A stretch of 64,000 nt of DNA from Rufibacter latericius. Its GTDB lineage: Bacteria; Bacteroidota; Bacteroidia; Cytophagales; Hymenobacteraceae. Below, in pieces: positions 44,794 to 53,349 of this stretch. A program made the position numbers and the translations under genes. The stretch's first letter is position 1, and the number at the start of each line of letters is the position of its first letter. The stretch spans positions 124,001-188,000 of the forward strand of contig NZ_RJJD01000002.1 of the NCBI RefSeq assembly GCF_003721515.1, given 5' to 3'. Below the pieces are notes generated by a model. That model was not told the origin of the DNA and ran no database searches. It saw only the letters and a list, made by a program, of their open reading frames with translations.

Positions 44794-45608
44794 GCCTTCA
44801 CGTGATTCTCATCACGGATGCTGGACAATTGGTTTCTCAGCCGTACAATATAGACCACCAAACCTATGCATAGGAAAGCGAAGAAAGCGGCAATGGCATC
44901 GTGCTCGAATTTGGCGTCTTTTGAGGTTTGCAGTTCCTCTTCCAGATCCTTTACCTTGCGGTCTTTGTTTCTAAGCAGATTTTGGGCATTGGACAACGAG
45001 GACTTCAGGTCATAGATATTATCGGTGATTACCCGTTTATCGCCTTGTACCTGACTGTTCAGTTTCTTTGATTCGGCTTCCAACTCGGCGGCACGCTTGG
45101 CTACAGCCCTACGGGTTTCCAGGTTAGCTTGCTCAACCGCCTGAATGATCTGCTCATCTTTCTGCAGTACTTCTTTCAAGGCTTCCACCACAGCCAGCAA
45201 GTCTTCTTTGGATGCTTTGCCCCAAAAGTTGTTTCCCTGGGTTTTTAGGTAGTCATACTTCAATACCAATTGCTCCCGCTCGGTGATGAGCCGATCAACC
45301 TTAGATAGTCTTTGCGTTACCTGAGAAGGCTTTTGCCGGGTAGTATCGGCCTTTGCTGGGGTTGGCTGAGTAGTTTCCTGGTTTGCCTGAGCCGCCGTGG
45401 TCTTAGCCGGTGCTGGTGAAGGACTAGGAGTGGCAGGTTTCTGCTTTTTTATGAGGGCATTCACCTTCGCGCCCATGTTGGAATCTTGTTTCTTCACAAC
45501 CGGGGCCGCCTGACTGCCAGCCGGAGGTGTCGCCAAGGTTTGGGCCATTGTTGTCCCATAAGGTAACAGCATACTAAAAGTGAGCAGGGCAGGGAAAACG
45601 ATCTTCAT
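44790..45608 (-). CDS. secreted or membrane-anchored coiled-coil protein
   Basis: A 272-residue protein: signal peptide (MKIVFPALLTFSMLLPYGTT), a Pro/Ala/Thr-rich linker (about 35-90), a charged coiled coil (about 95-230) and one C-terminal membrane helix (AIAAFFAFLCIGLVVYIVRL). ATG 45608 is chosen to give a standard signal peptide. It is translationally coupled to the DUF2007-zinc-ribbon gene, which suggests joint function, but I do not recognise the family. Confidence 0.75.
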   Translation of the reverse strand: MKIVFPALLTFSMLLPYGTTMAQTLATPPAGSQAAPVVKKQDSNMGAKVNALIKKQKPATPSPSPAPAKTTAAQANQETTQPTPAKADTTRQKPSQVTQRLSKVDRLITEREQLVLKYDYLKTQGNNFWGKASKEDLLAVVEALKEVLQKDEQIIQAVEQANLETRRAVAKRAAELEAESKKLNSQVQGDKRVITDNIYDLKSSLSNAQNLLRNKDRKVKDLEEELQTSKDAKFEHDAIAAFFAFLCIGLVVYIVRLRNQLSSIRDENHVKA

Positions 45609-46135
45609 AAATTTAATAGGCAACTAATAAAACTCAAACAGGATTCTACCCCTATGGCAAACTTCGTACTAAAGAATTAAGTTTTGTAAAATTACGCCAA
45701 AAAACGACAGAAGCCTTCCTTTCTTCTTCCAGGTCTACTTCCTTAAGCTTGTTTCTCATGACAGGTACAAAGGTATCTAAAACCTTACACCATCAGCAAA
45801 CAGGAGGATTGTAGGTAAATAACACTAAGATATGAAAATATTTCAATTTCATGTCTGGTTGATGCGTGTAGTATGGGGTTTACGAAGAAGAAATTTTATC
45901 AATAAAGGTTCAGAAATTCTAATTGGGCAAACGCAATAATTTATAAAAAGTAAGGTTGGTTGCTTTTGATTTAGGTTTATAAAAGAAGGTCCAAAAAGCA
46001 AATGAGTTAGGACAAAGATTTCGCAGACTAATCAGTTATCCACCATGCACTTAAAGGTTTAACTAGGCAGCCGGCCTCTTTTTTGGCAACCAAAATAAAA
46101 AGCCCCAGAAGAATTTCTGAGGCTTTTTATTTTAA
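45609..46135. other. 527-bp intergenic interval, AT-rich
   Basis: Between the minus-strand coiled-coil gene and mqo. It contains the mqo terminator at 46092-46133. The rest is AT-rich with a 35-codon open frame at 45832-45939 on the plus strand that has no supporting signal. Nothing further is seen. Confidence 0.4.
46092..46133 (-). terminator. terminator of mqo
   Basis: Long stem AAAATAAAAAGCC with its complement GGCTTTTTATTTT and an inner CAGAA/TTCTG stem; immediately after the mqo stop. Confidence 0.8.
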
Positions 46136-47644
46136 TTATCGTTGAACCGGATGCGGCTCCTGTAACTGAAGGACCCGGCTGGTGTGGGCCCTTAACTCTT
46201 CACATAGCTGAGGATTGTCGTCCAAGTGAACCCCGAAAGAAGGAATCATTTCCTTTATCTTGTTCTGCCACTCAGGAGATTTCGCTTTCTGAGGGAAACA
46301 CTTGTTGATGAGGTTCACCATGATGGACACCGCGGTGGAAGCCCCGGGAGAAGCCCCCAACAAAGCGGCAATAGAGCCATCGGCCGCACTCACCACCTCG
46401 GTTCCAAATTCTAAGACGCCACCGCGTTTCGGGTCTTTCTTGATTACCTGTACGCGTTGACCGGCAACTTCTAGTTCCCAATCCTCTGCCCGGGCAGTTG
46501 GCACGTATTCCCGAAGGGCCTCTAAACGATCCTCCGGCGATTGCCTTACCTGATTGATGAGGTATTTGGTAAGCGGAATATTGGTATACCCGGCGGCCAA
46601 CATCGGCCGGAGGTTGTTCATTTTGATAGAGAAAGGCAAATCAAAGAAAGAGCCTTTTTTCAGGAATTTGGTCGTAAAACCAGCGTAAGGTCCGAAAAGA
46701 AGGGCTTTTTCTCCATTGATCACCCGGGTGTCTAAGTGGGGTACAGACATGGGCGGAGAGCCCACGGCTGCTTTTCCGTAGACCTTAGCCTGGTGTTGCG
46801 CAATGACTTCTGGGTTGGTGCATTTAAGCCACTGGCCACTCACGGGGAAACCTCCGAAGCCTTTTCCTTCGGGAATTCCTGAAGCCAGCAGAAGGGGCAA
46901 TGAGCCACCACCAGCGCCAATGAACACGAATTTTGTACGGGCACGGCGTTTTTGGCCGGTAGTCAGGTCTTTGATTCTCACGCGCCACAAGCCATCGTCT
47001 TTGTGCCGGAAGGAACGAACCTCATGGTTGCGGTACAGCTCAACGCCGCCCATTTCTTTCAGGTGCTTGAACAGTTGACGGGTCAGGCAGCCGAAGTTCA
47101 CATCAGTACCCACTTCCATGCGGGTAGCGGCCACTTTCTCCTTGGGATTGCGGCCTTTCATGATGAGAGGCATCCACTCGGTGAGTTGGTCATAATCCTC
47201 TGAGTATTGCATCCCCTGGAAGAGGGGAGATGTGGTCATGGCCTGGTAGCGTTTGCGCAGGAAAGACACGTTCTTTTCACCCCAGACAAAGCTCATGTGC
47301 GGCACGCTTCTGATGAACATCTTAGGGTCGGCTAGAATGCCTCTTTCAACCAGGTACGCCCAAAACTGGCGAGACTGCTCAAACCACTCGGCAATGACAT
47401 CGGCTTTAGAGATATCAATAGAACCATCTGCCTTTTCGGGGGTATAATTCAGCTCGCAGAAGGCCGAGTGACCGGTACCTGCGTTGTTCCAGGCATCTGA
47501 ACTCTCAGAGGCAACCTCGTCTAAGCGCTCGTATATTTCTATTGTCAGATCCGGTTGCAGTTGCTTCAGCATCACGCCTAAAGTGGCGCTCATAATACCA
47601 GCGCCAATCAACACTACATCTGGTTCGGTTACTATTTTGTCCAT
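46136..47644 (-). CDS. mqo: malate:quinone oxidoreductase
   Basis: Membrane-associated FAD enzyme that oxidises malate to oxaloacetate and reduces the quinone pool, an alternative to malate dehydrogenase. 502 residues with the Rossmann fingerprint [20 protein letters not shown], the substrate region [20 protein letters not shown], and the C-terminal [20 protein letters not shown]. Start ATG 47644. Upstream lies the inverted repeat GTACT..AGTAC (47656-47671). Confidence 0.97.
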   Translation of the reverse strand: MDKIVTEPDVVLIGAGIMSATLGVMLKQLQPDLTIEIYERLDEVASESSDAWNNAGTGHSAFCELNYTPEKADGSIDISKADVIAEWFEQSRQFWAYLVERGILADPKMFIRSVPHMSFVWGEKNVSFLRKRYQAMTTSPLFQGMQYSEDYDQLTEWMPLIMKGRNPKEKVAATRMEVGTDVNFGCLTRQLFKHLKEMGGVELYRNHEVRSFRHKDDGLWRVRIKDLTTGQKRRARTKFVFIGAGGGSLPLLLASGIPEGKGFGGFPVSGQWLKCTNPEVIAQHQAKVYGKAAVGSPPMSVPHLDTRVINGEKALLFGPYAGFTTKFLKKGSFFDLPFSIKMNNLRPMLAAGYTNIPLTKYLINQVRQSPEDRLEALREYVPTARAEDWELEVAGQRVQVIKKDPKRGGVLEFGTEVVSAADGSIAALLGASPGASTAVSIMVNLINKCFPQKAKSPEWQNKIKEMIPSFGVHLDDNPQLCEELRAHTSRVLQLQEPHPVQR

Positions 47645-48106
47645 GATTTCCTTTTATGTACTTCCTAGAGTACGAAGAAACCAACAGAAAGTGTTTTGCC
47701 CAAAAAGGAAGTTGTAAAATGAACGGAACTTCTGATAATGAACTCCCCTGGGAAGACTAAGAATGATTTTAGCCTTTGACTATTACTTTGATAGGTACAC
47801 TAGATTAAGATGAGTGGTATACCGCCTGAAAGTTGCTATCTATTTGACTGTGCCTCCGAAAATCCCTTCTTAATGAAAGGCATTAAAACAATTAAAATTG
47901 GTTTTGCTTGAAGATGTTTTTAAGATCTAAAGAATGGCCGATTTAATATAGTATTGGCTTAATATTTGTGGTTTATGCAGGTACCCGTTTCTTCAATTTT
48001 TAAGGCTGTTTTCTTAAAAACAGCCTTAAAAATGAATTCTGGAAGGGGCCTTATACTTATTGTTCAGTTCAATCCTTCTATTCTCCTCACCTTAAAACCA
48101 CCTACT
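47645..48106. other. 462-bp divergent intergenic region with a 17-bp perfect palindrome
   Basis: Between mqo and the small secreted protein gene. It contains the inverted repeat GTACTTCCTAGAGTAC (47656-47671), and a copy of the dispersed palindrome at 47996-48033. The start of the next gene is at 48107. No other gene is seen. Confidence 0.4.
47996..48033. repeat. dispersed palindrome, most perfect copy
   Basis: ATTTTTAAGGCTGTTTT (47996-48012) and its exact complement (48017-48033) around loop CTTA: 17 bp with no mismatch. It is the best defined member of the family. Confidence 0.75.
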
Positions 48107-48454
48107 ATGAAAAAAGTACTGATGGCGCTCTTATTCATCTTCTGGCTGTCTAACATTTCTTTTGCCCAGGATCAACCCGCTAAAAGAACCGAAGAGTATT
48201 GCGATGCCTTTATGTGGGAAAAGACCTTCGGGAAGCAGTTTTACATGTCCGTTGACTTTGGCAATGCACAACAGAAACGCGGGGAAAAATTGCTGGACAC
48301 CTCCGGTAACCCCTTGGAATTTATCTCGCCTATTGATGCTTTGAATTATCTAAACCGACAGGGCTGGGAATTGGTGCACGTCTACGTTCTGCGCGAGGAC
48401 AAAACAGATTACCGCCACTATGTAATGAAGCGGAAAGTGAGCGTGCAGAATTAA
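48107..48454 (+). CDS. small secreted protein of unknown family
   Basis: A 115-residue protein with a signal peptide (MKKVLMALLFIFWLSNISFA, cleaved before QDQPAK). The mature part contains GWELVHVYVLREDKTDYRHY, a pattern reminiscent of DUF4177-like small beta folds, but I would not assign it. ATG 48107 is chosen because it gives the signal peptide. Monocistronic between two palindromic structures. Confidence 0.72.
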   Translation: MKKVLMALLFIFWLSNISFAQDQPAKRTEEYCDAFMWEKTFGKQFYMSVDFGNAQQKRGEKLLDTSGNPLEFISPIDALNYLNRQGWELVHVYVLREDKTDYRHYVMKRKVSVQN

Positions 48455-48462
48455 ATTATTGT

Positions 48463-48528
48463 AATAACCTCCTCTTAGTTTTTAGCTTGTTTTTTGAATT
48501 TCGGGCGGAAAACCAGGAGGAGGTTATT
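48463..48528 (+). terminator. stem 12 bp with a dispersed palindrome in its loop
   Basis: Arms AATAACCTCCTC (48463-48474) and GAGGAGGTTATT (48517-48528), perfect over 12 bp. The 42-nt loop is a diverged copy of the dispersed palindrome (GTTTTTAGC ... GGAAAAC, 48479-48512). It follows the stop of the small secreted protein gene by 8 bp. Confidence 0.6.
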
Positions 48529-48594
48529 TACCCTCTTCTATTTCTTGTCTTCTCCATACCTAATGCTTTCTGCAGGGAAGGGGCTTCTTGGCTT

Positions 48595-51500
48595 TTAATC
48601 AGCCACTTCCTCTACAAACTCCCATTCCTCCACACGTTCCTCCTCGAAATAATACACTACGCAGGTGATTTTACTAAAAACTAATTCCCGGAATAAGGCC
48701 GCATAGGAGTTTAGGTTGTTCATGTATTCATCTTTAGCAGGTGGTAGTTTGTAGTCAATAAGCGTTACGTCACCGTTCTCCCCGAAGACAATGCGGTCTG
48801 GTTTGTAGCGGTTGGTGCGCACATCCAGGACTTCGCGCTCGTTCTCTACCGTCATAGCGCGGCTGAAATACCGTTTCATTTGGGGGTGTTCGAGCACGTG
48901 CTGCACCATCTGGGTGAGGGTAGGCAGTTCGCGCTGTGAAATAATGCCCTGGTGCACCAACTGCCGAAGGGCTTTGGGCGCTTCCTCGGCGTAGGTGATG
49001 CGGGCGAGGGCGTAATGAAGTTTCCGGTTCCAGCGGCGGTGCTCCTGCTGGGTCTCGAAATCGAAGACGTTGTTGGCGTGCTGCTTCAGTTTCAGGTTCT
49101 GAGCCCAATCAGCGGAAGTGAACTTGTCCAGCACGTAAACTTCCTCGGTAATTGGTTTGTGGCTTACGGCTTGCTGCGCGCCTTTGGCCAGCTGATAGCA
49201 GAACTGACTTTCCTGCCAAAGTTCCTTGCTTTCCAGGTACCGGTACAACCAATAGCTTACGTTCTTCTGGGCGTTGGCTTTCTTGAAATCCTGGGCCTTG
49301 CCAATGAGGTAAAGCCGGTCCACGGGGCGGGTAAGGGCCACGTAGAGCATGTTCAGGTTTTCAATGAAGGTTTTTTCCAACTTTTGGGCGTACTGCTCGT
49401 GTAAGGCTGTCTGCTCCAGTTTTTTGTTAAGGGTTACCACTGCCGTCCGGAGTTTTCCGCCTGCAGCCACACTCTCGGGCAGCGTACCCCAGAGCAAGGA
49501 AGAGGTTTGCGGTTCCAGGCTCCAGTCACAGAACGGCACAATTACCACGGGGTAGTCCAGGCCCTTGCTTTTGTGGATGCTGGTAATGGTGATGGCGTCG
49601 CGGTCTTTGGGTGTATTGATGCTTAAGTTCTCCTTGTGCAAATCCCAATACTGAAGAAAGTTATTGAGGTTGTTGCTGTACTTGAGCGTATATTCCAATA
49701 TCAGATCCAGGAACCGGAACAGGTACTCGCACTCGTTGTTCTTGCCTAACAGATCAAACACCCTGATCAGCTTTTCGGTGAGTTCATAAATGGACAGGTT
49801 CCCTGCATCGCGGTAGGCCAAATCAAAACCCTGTTTCTGCAGAAACCGGAAGAAAGGGTCAATGCTGGGTTCAATGGCCAGCTCCGCAATTTTACCCGTT
49901 GTAGCATTATCTGGTAGTTCCTGATGCACCACTTTGTAGACCAGGTACAAGGCCTGAGACCTTGCCAAACTGTTGGCGGGTTGGTTCAGAATCCTGAAGA
50001 AGGCAATGATCAGGTTAATTACCTCGGCAAACTGCAGGGAAAGCGAATCCTGAGAGATGATGTCGTACTTTTTTTGTTTCAGGAAGTTGGCTACCAATTT
50101 GCTGTTGCGGTTGGTGCGGCTCAAGATGGCAATGTCCCGCGGCGCATAGCCTTCGGATTGGGCCTGTTGCACCATCTGCAGCACCAGTTGCAAGGTGCTT
50201 TCCTGGTAGGTGAGGAGGTCATCTTCGGCGTAGCCTTCGTAGATTTCCTCTGTTGGTCTGCAGGTGTCTAAATCATGTTTGTAGGGCGGTACTTCGTCCT
50301 TCGTAAACAATACCTGCAGATGGGCCTTGCCTGTTTCTTTTCCTTCCGGCGACTTTTGCCCGAACTGTTCATCATAAATGGCCTGCAACAACGGAAACTG
50401 CGGATTGCTCTGGCTAATAAACCCGAACAGTTCGTTGTTAAAGGTGATGATCTCCGGGGCGCTTCTATAGTTGGTGTTCAGGTGGTCTGGGGTGAGGGTC
50501 CAACGCAGGGTGTCGTACCGGGGAGCCACGTTTTCCTCGAAGCGCGAGTTCTGGTACAAGTGGTGAGTCTGGTTGCGGTGCAGGTGCAGGATCTGTTCCA
50601 TCTCGCCCCCGCGCCACCCGTAAATGGCCTGTTTGGCATCGCCCACCACCATGTTGAAATTATCGCCCGCAAGAGCGTTCTCCACTAGCGGCAGCAAGTT
50701 GTTCCATTGCAAAACGGAGGTATCCTGAAACTCGTCAATGAGAATGTGCTGGTACCGCTCACCCAACCGCTCATAGATAAACGGAATAGGTTCCTGTAAC
50801 ACTATCTCGGTGATGCGCTTGTTGAATTCGGAAATGTGCACCAAGTTCTTGTCCAGCTTTATTTCCTGGATGCAACGGTCCAGCTCACTCAGCACACTTA
50901 GTTTATACAGGTGCGGCAGCATGGCAGAGATGAGGATGTGGTTCTGCGTCTCGCGCTCTTGCAGTTCCTCAATCCCGCGGTAGAGTTCAGCCAGCCGAGG
51001 CTTAATTTGATCCAAGGCTACCTTTGCTCCGGTACTGGCTTTGGCACTGGCCCACTTATCATCGTTCACGGTTTTAGCGGCGTTGCTGTTGGCAATGGTA
51101 ATGTCAAAGCCGCTGTTCCATTTTCTGAAGTAAGAATAGATACCGTTCTTGCCGTAAGACATTTCCTCGGGCATGATGCCGTGGCGGTCAATTAAGTCTG
51201 AGGCTTCCTGCGCCAGCGTCTGGATTCGTTTCTCTACTTCTACTTTTTGCGTGTACAGCTCGCTGCGTATCTTCTTGAAATCTTGAAGGGTAAGCTGGCC
51301 TATATCAAGCAGATGTTCATAGGTCTGTTCGTTCAACAAGTTACGGGCGAAATCGGCTAGTTCATCGGGGAGAACGTTCCAGCTACGGCCTTCCTCGGCT
51401 TTTTCTAAGGCGTACTGTTGCAAGGTCTCGGCGAGCAGGCGGTTCTCTTTTTGGGTATTTACTTTGTTCAGGAGCAAACTAACGGCGGTACTCAAAAGTG

Positions 51501-51960
51501 TTTGGGCGTCCATGTCCACCTCAAAGTTGTGGGGCAGCTTCAGCTCGGTGGTAAACGCGCTCACTACACGGTTCACAAACGAGTCTATAGTGCTTACCGC
51601 AAACTCAGAGTAATGGAAGAGGAGGTGGTCAAACACCCGTGCCGCCCGTCCACGTAGTTGTGCTTCGGTCAGAAAAGGTTGGTCATAAATGCCTTGTATC
51701 CCTTTTAATATGTTTAGTAGAAGGTCGTCACTTTCGACTTTAGCCTTTCCAGTTAGGTGGCTTTCGTTGAAGCTGCGCAAAGCACCCAGGATGCGGTTCT
51801 TCATTTCCTGGGCCGCGTCGTTGGTGAACGTAATGGCCAAGATGTTCTTGTAATAGGAGGGATCTTCGCTCTGCAAGGCCAACTTCAGGTACTCTTTGGT
51901 AAGCTGGTAGGTTTTGCCGGACCCGGCCGAGGAGGAATATATCTTAAAGGTTGAAGGCAC
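48595..51960 (-). CDS. UvrD/RecB-like helicase with C-terminal PD-(D/E)XK nuclease
   Basis: A 1121-residue SF1A helicase for double-strand-break processing, like AddA/RecB. Motif I SSSAGSGKTYQLTKEYL (residues 9-25), motif Ia ILAITFTNDAAQEM, motif II HILIDEFQDTSVLQWNNLLP, motif III VVGDAKQAIYGWRGGEM, motif IV DHLNTNYRSA, motif V TITSIHKSKGLDYPVVIVPF, VI LYVALTRPVDRLYL. The C-terminal nuclease shows PDRIVFGENGDVTLIDYK. The start is GTG 51960 because an in-frame TAA is 12 bp upstream. A partner AddB-like gene is not adjacent. Confidence 0.93.
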   Translation of the reverse strand: MPSTFKIYSSSAGSGKTYQLTKEYLKLALQSEDPSYYKNILAITFTNDAAQEMKNRILGALRSFNESHLTGKAKVESDDLLLNILKGIQGIYDQPFLTEAQLRGRAARVFDHLLFHYSEFAVSTIDSFVNRVVSAFTTELKLPHNFEVDMDAQTLLSTAVSLLLNKVNTQKENRLLAETLQQYALEKAEEGRSWNVLPDELADFARNLLNEQTYEHLLDIGQLTLQDFKKIRSELYTQKVEVEKRIQTLAQEASDLIDRHGIMPEEMSYGKNGIYSYFRKWNSGFDITIANSNAAKTVNDDKWASAKASTGAKVALDQIKPRLAELYRGIEELQERETQNHILISAMLPHLYKLSVLSELDRCIQEIKLDKNLVHISEFNKRITEIVLQEPIPFIYERLGERYQHILIDEFQDTSVLQWNNLLPLVENALAGDNFNMVVGDAKQAIYGWRGGEMEQILHLHRNQTHHLYQNSRFEENVAPRYDTLRWTLTPDHLNTNYRSAPEIITFNNELFGFISQSNPQFPLLQAIYDEQFGQKSPEGKETGKAHLQVLFTKDEVPPYKHDLDTCRPTEEIYEGYAEDDLLTYQESTLQLVLQMVQQAQSEGYAPRDIAILSRTNRNSKLVANFLKQKKYDIISQDSLSLQFAEVINLIIAFFRILNQPANSLARSQALYLVYKVVHQELPDNATTGKIAELAIEPSIDPFFRFLQKQGFDLAYRDAGNLSIYELTEKLIRVFDLLGKNNECEYLFRFLDLILEYTLKYSNNLNNFLQYWDLHKENLSINTPKDRDAITITSIHKSKGLDYPVVIVPFCDWSLEPQTSSLLWGTLPESVAAGGKLRTAVVTLNKKLEQTALHEQYAQKLEKTFIENLNMLYVALTRPVDRLYLIGKAQDFKKANAQKNVSYWLYRYLESKELWQESQFCYQLAKGAQQAVSHKPITEEVYVLDKFTSADWAQNLKLKQHANNVFDFETQQEHRRWNRKLHYALARITYAEEAPKALRQLVHQGIISQRELPTLTQMVQHVLEHPQMKRYFSRAMTVENEREVLDVRTNRYKPDRIVFGENGDVTLIDYKLPPAKDEYMNNLNSYAALFRELVFSKITCVVYYFEEERVEEWEFVEEVAD

Positions 51961-52155
51961 TTTATGGAATTAAGATTTGGGAATTAGGAATAAAGAATTT
52001 CAGCTGCCCCGAAGGAAATTTGCCGCTTTCAAACTGTTTTGACGAAAATAGGGAAAAAAGAGGAGAGCAGGGGTGAAATGTTCTTTCTGTAGTTTGTGGT
52101 TGGTTTCAGGTAGTTGCCTTGGCTTTTTTGTTATTACTTGAGTGTATGCAGTTTA

Positions 52156-52351
52156 CTATTCCCTGGGCTTGTGGCTTTTTGCGTAGGTGCAGGTGCTGGG
52201 TTGTTCCATCTTTTCTGGTAAGCGCTCACGGCCGCGAGGCCCCGCCTTTCGCCCTAGCCCTGTGATTTATCCTCGTCCACTTCGCTGTCTCTCAGGGACG
52301 GTCAAACTCTAGGCGCTCAGGCGAAAGGCTTGGATTTGTGCGTTGGGGTAG
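52156..52351 (-). repeat. inverted repeat pair, element A
   Basis: On the minus strand it begins CTACCCCAACGCA, continues with GCCTTTCGCCTGAGCGCCT, then a variable middle, GGCGAAAGGC, GGCCTCGCGGCCGTGAGCG and CTTACC, and ends with GATGGAACAACCCAGCACCT and CGCAAAAAGC. GCCTTTCGCC and GGCGAAAGGC form a 10-bp stem. Compare element B. Confidence 0.65.
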
Positions 52352-52382
52352 GTCTTTGTGCATGGTACGGCGAAGGAGTCGT

Positions 52383-52414
52383 GCGGCAGTGAATCTTACA
52401 CGATCCACTGCCGC
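52383..52414. repeat. 9-bp inverted repeat near element A
   Basis: GCGGCAGTG (52383-52391) and CACTGCCGC (52406-52414), perfect, with a 14-nt loop. Purpose unknown. Confidence 0.45.
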
Positions 52415-52759
52415 GGGGCTCCGGCTCTTGGCCAGAGGTATTGCTGGGAATTTGGATTGGTCTAAAGAAGAGGATCAGAAATGCGTTGAGAAAAAGCAGC
52501 GTTAAGTAGATGCTTTTCGATAGTATGCAAACAACTATGCTTCAAGTTTGCAACTTGGAGCTTCACATGCCGAAAGTCAGCAACTTGCGTGTTTACCAAA
52601 CTGCACAGAACTAAGAATCAACGTAAGTTACAAACTTCCGGTAAAGGCCACAATTTATAAACTTGCGGCATGATCTGTTGAGACAAGTTGTTCGGTAAGC
52701 TTTTAGGCAGTCTTGTTTTTAAAATAATCTATAAACCTATAAAACCCAACCAAAGCATC

Positions 52760-52970
52760 AAACTTCCCCCACGCATTGCCATTTCTAGTCTTTCCCGAGC
52801 GCCTCGCTTTTGGCCCTGGAAAGGCAAAACTAAGCGCATGGTACACTTCAGGCCGAAAGGGCAGTGCGCGAGGGGAAGACGAGGCCTCGCGGCCGCGAGC
52901 GTTTACCGTTAACGATGAAACAACACAGCACTTGCACCCATGCAAAAAGCAGATAGGCCAAGGGAACATC
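52760..52970 (+). repeat. inverted repeat pair, element B
   Basis: Same order of blocks as element A, in plus orientation: CTTCCCCCACGCA, GTCTTTCCCGAGCGCCT, variable middle, GGGGAAGAC, GGCCTCGCGGCCGCGAGCG and TTTACC, ending GATGAAACAACACAGCACTT and TGCAAAAAGC. The last 55 bases match A at about four of five positions. GTCTTTCCC/GGGGAAGAC replaces the stem of A with different bases but keeps the pairing. Confidence 0.65.
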
Positions 52971-53103
52971 TTAAGCAAGCGCCTGCCAAGCGAACTACCA
53001 TCAGCACACCCAAATCTCACAAGCATACACGCTCATGCATGAAGCCTCTATAAACCAGATACTAAAGCGCAGCACAGAACCATCTTGAATTTTACTAGAA
53101 AAA

Positions 53104-53140
53104 AACTATTCAAGCATTATTAAACTATTCAAGCATTATT
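53104..53140 (+). repeat. tandem duplication of 19 bp
   Basis: AACTATTCAAGCATTATT occurs twice with a period of 19 bp, in AT-rich sequence upstream of the DEAD-box helicase promoter. Confidence 0.6.
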
Positions 53141-53187
53141 ATAAAGTTAGTTACTTTTCTATATTAGGAAGCTGCTATTTTTTTGCG

Positions 53188-53195
53188 TACCTTTG
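53188..53195 (+). promoter_or_regulatory. -7 box TACCTTTG of the DEAD-box helicase gene
   Basis: Exact TAnnTTTG match; predicted transcript start near 53202. No -33 TTTG at the expected distance. Confidence 0.5.
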
Positions 53196-53199
53196 CACC

Positions 53200-53349
53200 A
53201 CAATACACGCCGAGACTTCGTTGGTCTCAATTTTTGGCAATAAGGCACTTCTCAAGCAAACCTCTGTGCGAATTCTCGCAACGAAATCTTGATAAATGAC
53301 GAATACCCTAGGGCAGGTGTATTGTCTTTAATCACACTATCAAAAATTA
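53200..53349 (+). ncRNA. candidate structured 5' leader of the DEAD-box helicase mRNA
   Basis: About 150 nt from the predicted transcript start to the ATG. The first bases ACAATACAC (53200-53208) are perfectly complementary to GTGTATTGT (53317-53325), closing the leader. Inside are hairpins GAGAC-TTCGTTG-GTCTC (53212-53228) and TGCGA-ATTC-TCGCA (53267-53280). RNA-helicase genes in other bacteria have cold-responsive leaders; that role is inference. Confidence 0.45.

Larger units (their letters stand above)
51961..53349. other. 1.39-kb gene-free interval with repeats and a leader RNA
   Basis: The longest interval without a gene in the window, between the divergently read helicase-nuclease and DEAD-box genes. 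It holds two related ~200-bp repeats in opposite orientation (52156-52351, 52760-52970), a 9-bp inverted repeat (52383-52414), CAAGTT-TGC-AACTTG (52543-52557), a tandem 19-bp duplication (53104-53140), and the DEAD-box leader (from 53188). The short open frames here look like chance products of GC-rich repeats. Confidence 0.6.

Noticed and set aside
45832-45939. 35-codon frame starting MKIFQFHVWLMRVV
   Set aside because: No promoter, no recognisable protein and it lies in AT-rich DNA where short frames are expected.
52703-53042. open frames on both strands over element B
   Set aside because: They arise from GC-rich repeat sequence, run through the repeated element and read differently in element A.
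51961-53349. known structural RNA (tmRNA, RNase P, SRP, 6S) in the gene-free interval
   Set aside because: None of their conserved sequence signatures was seen.
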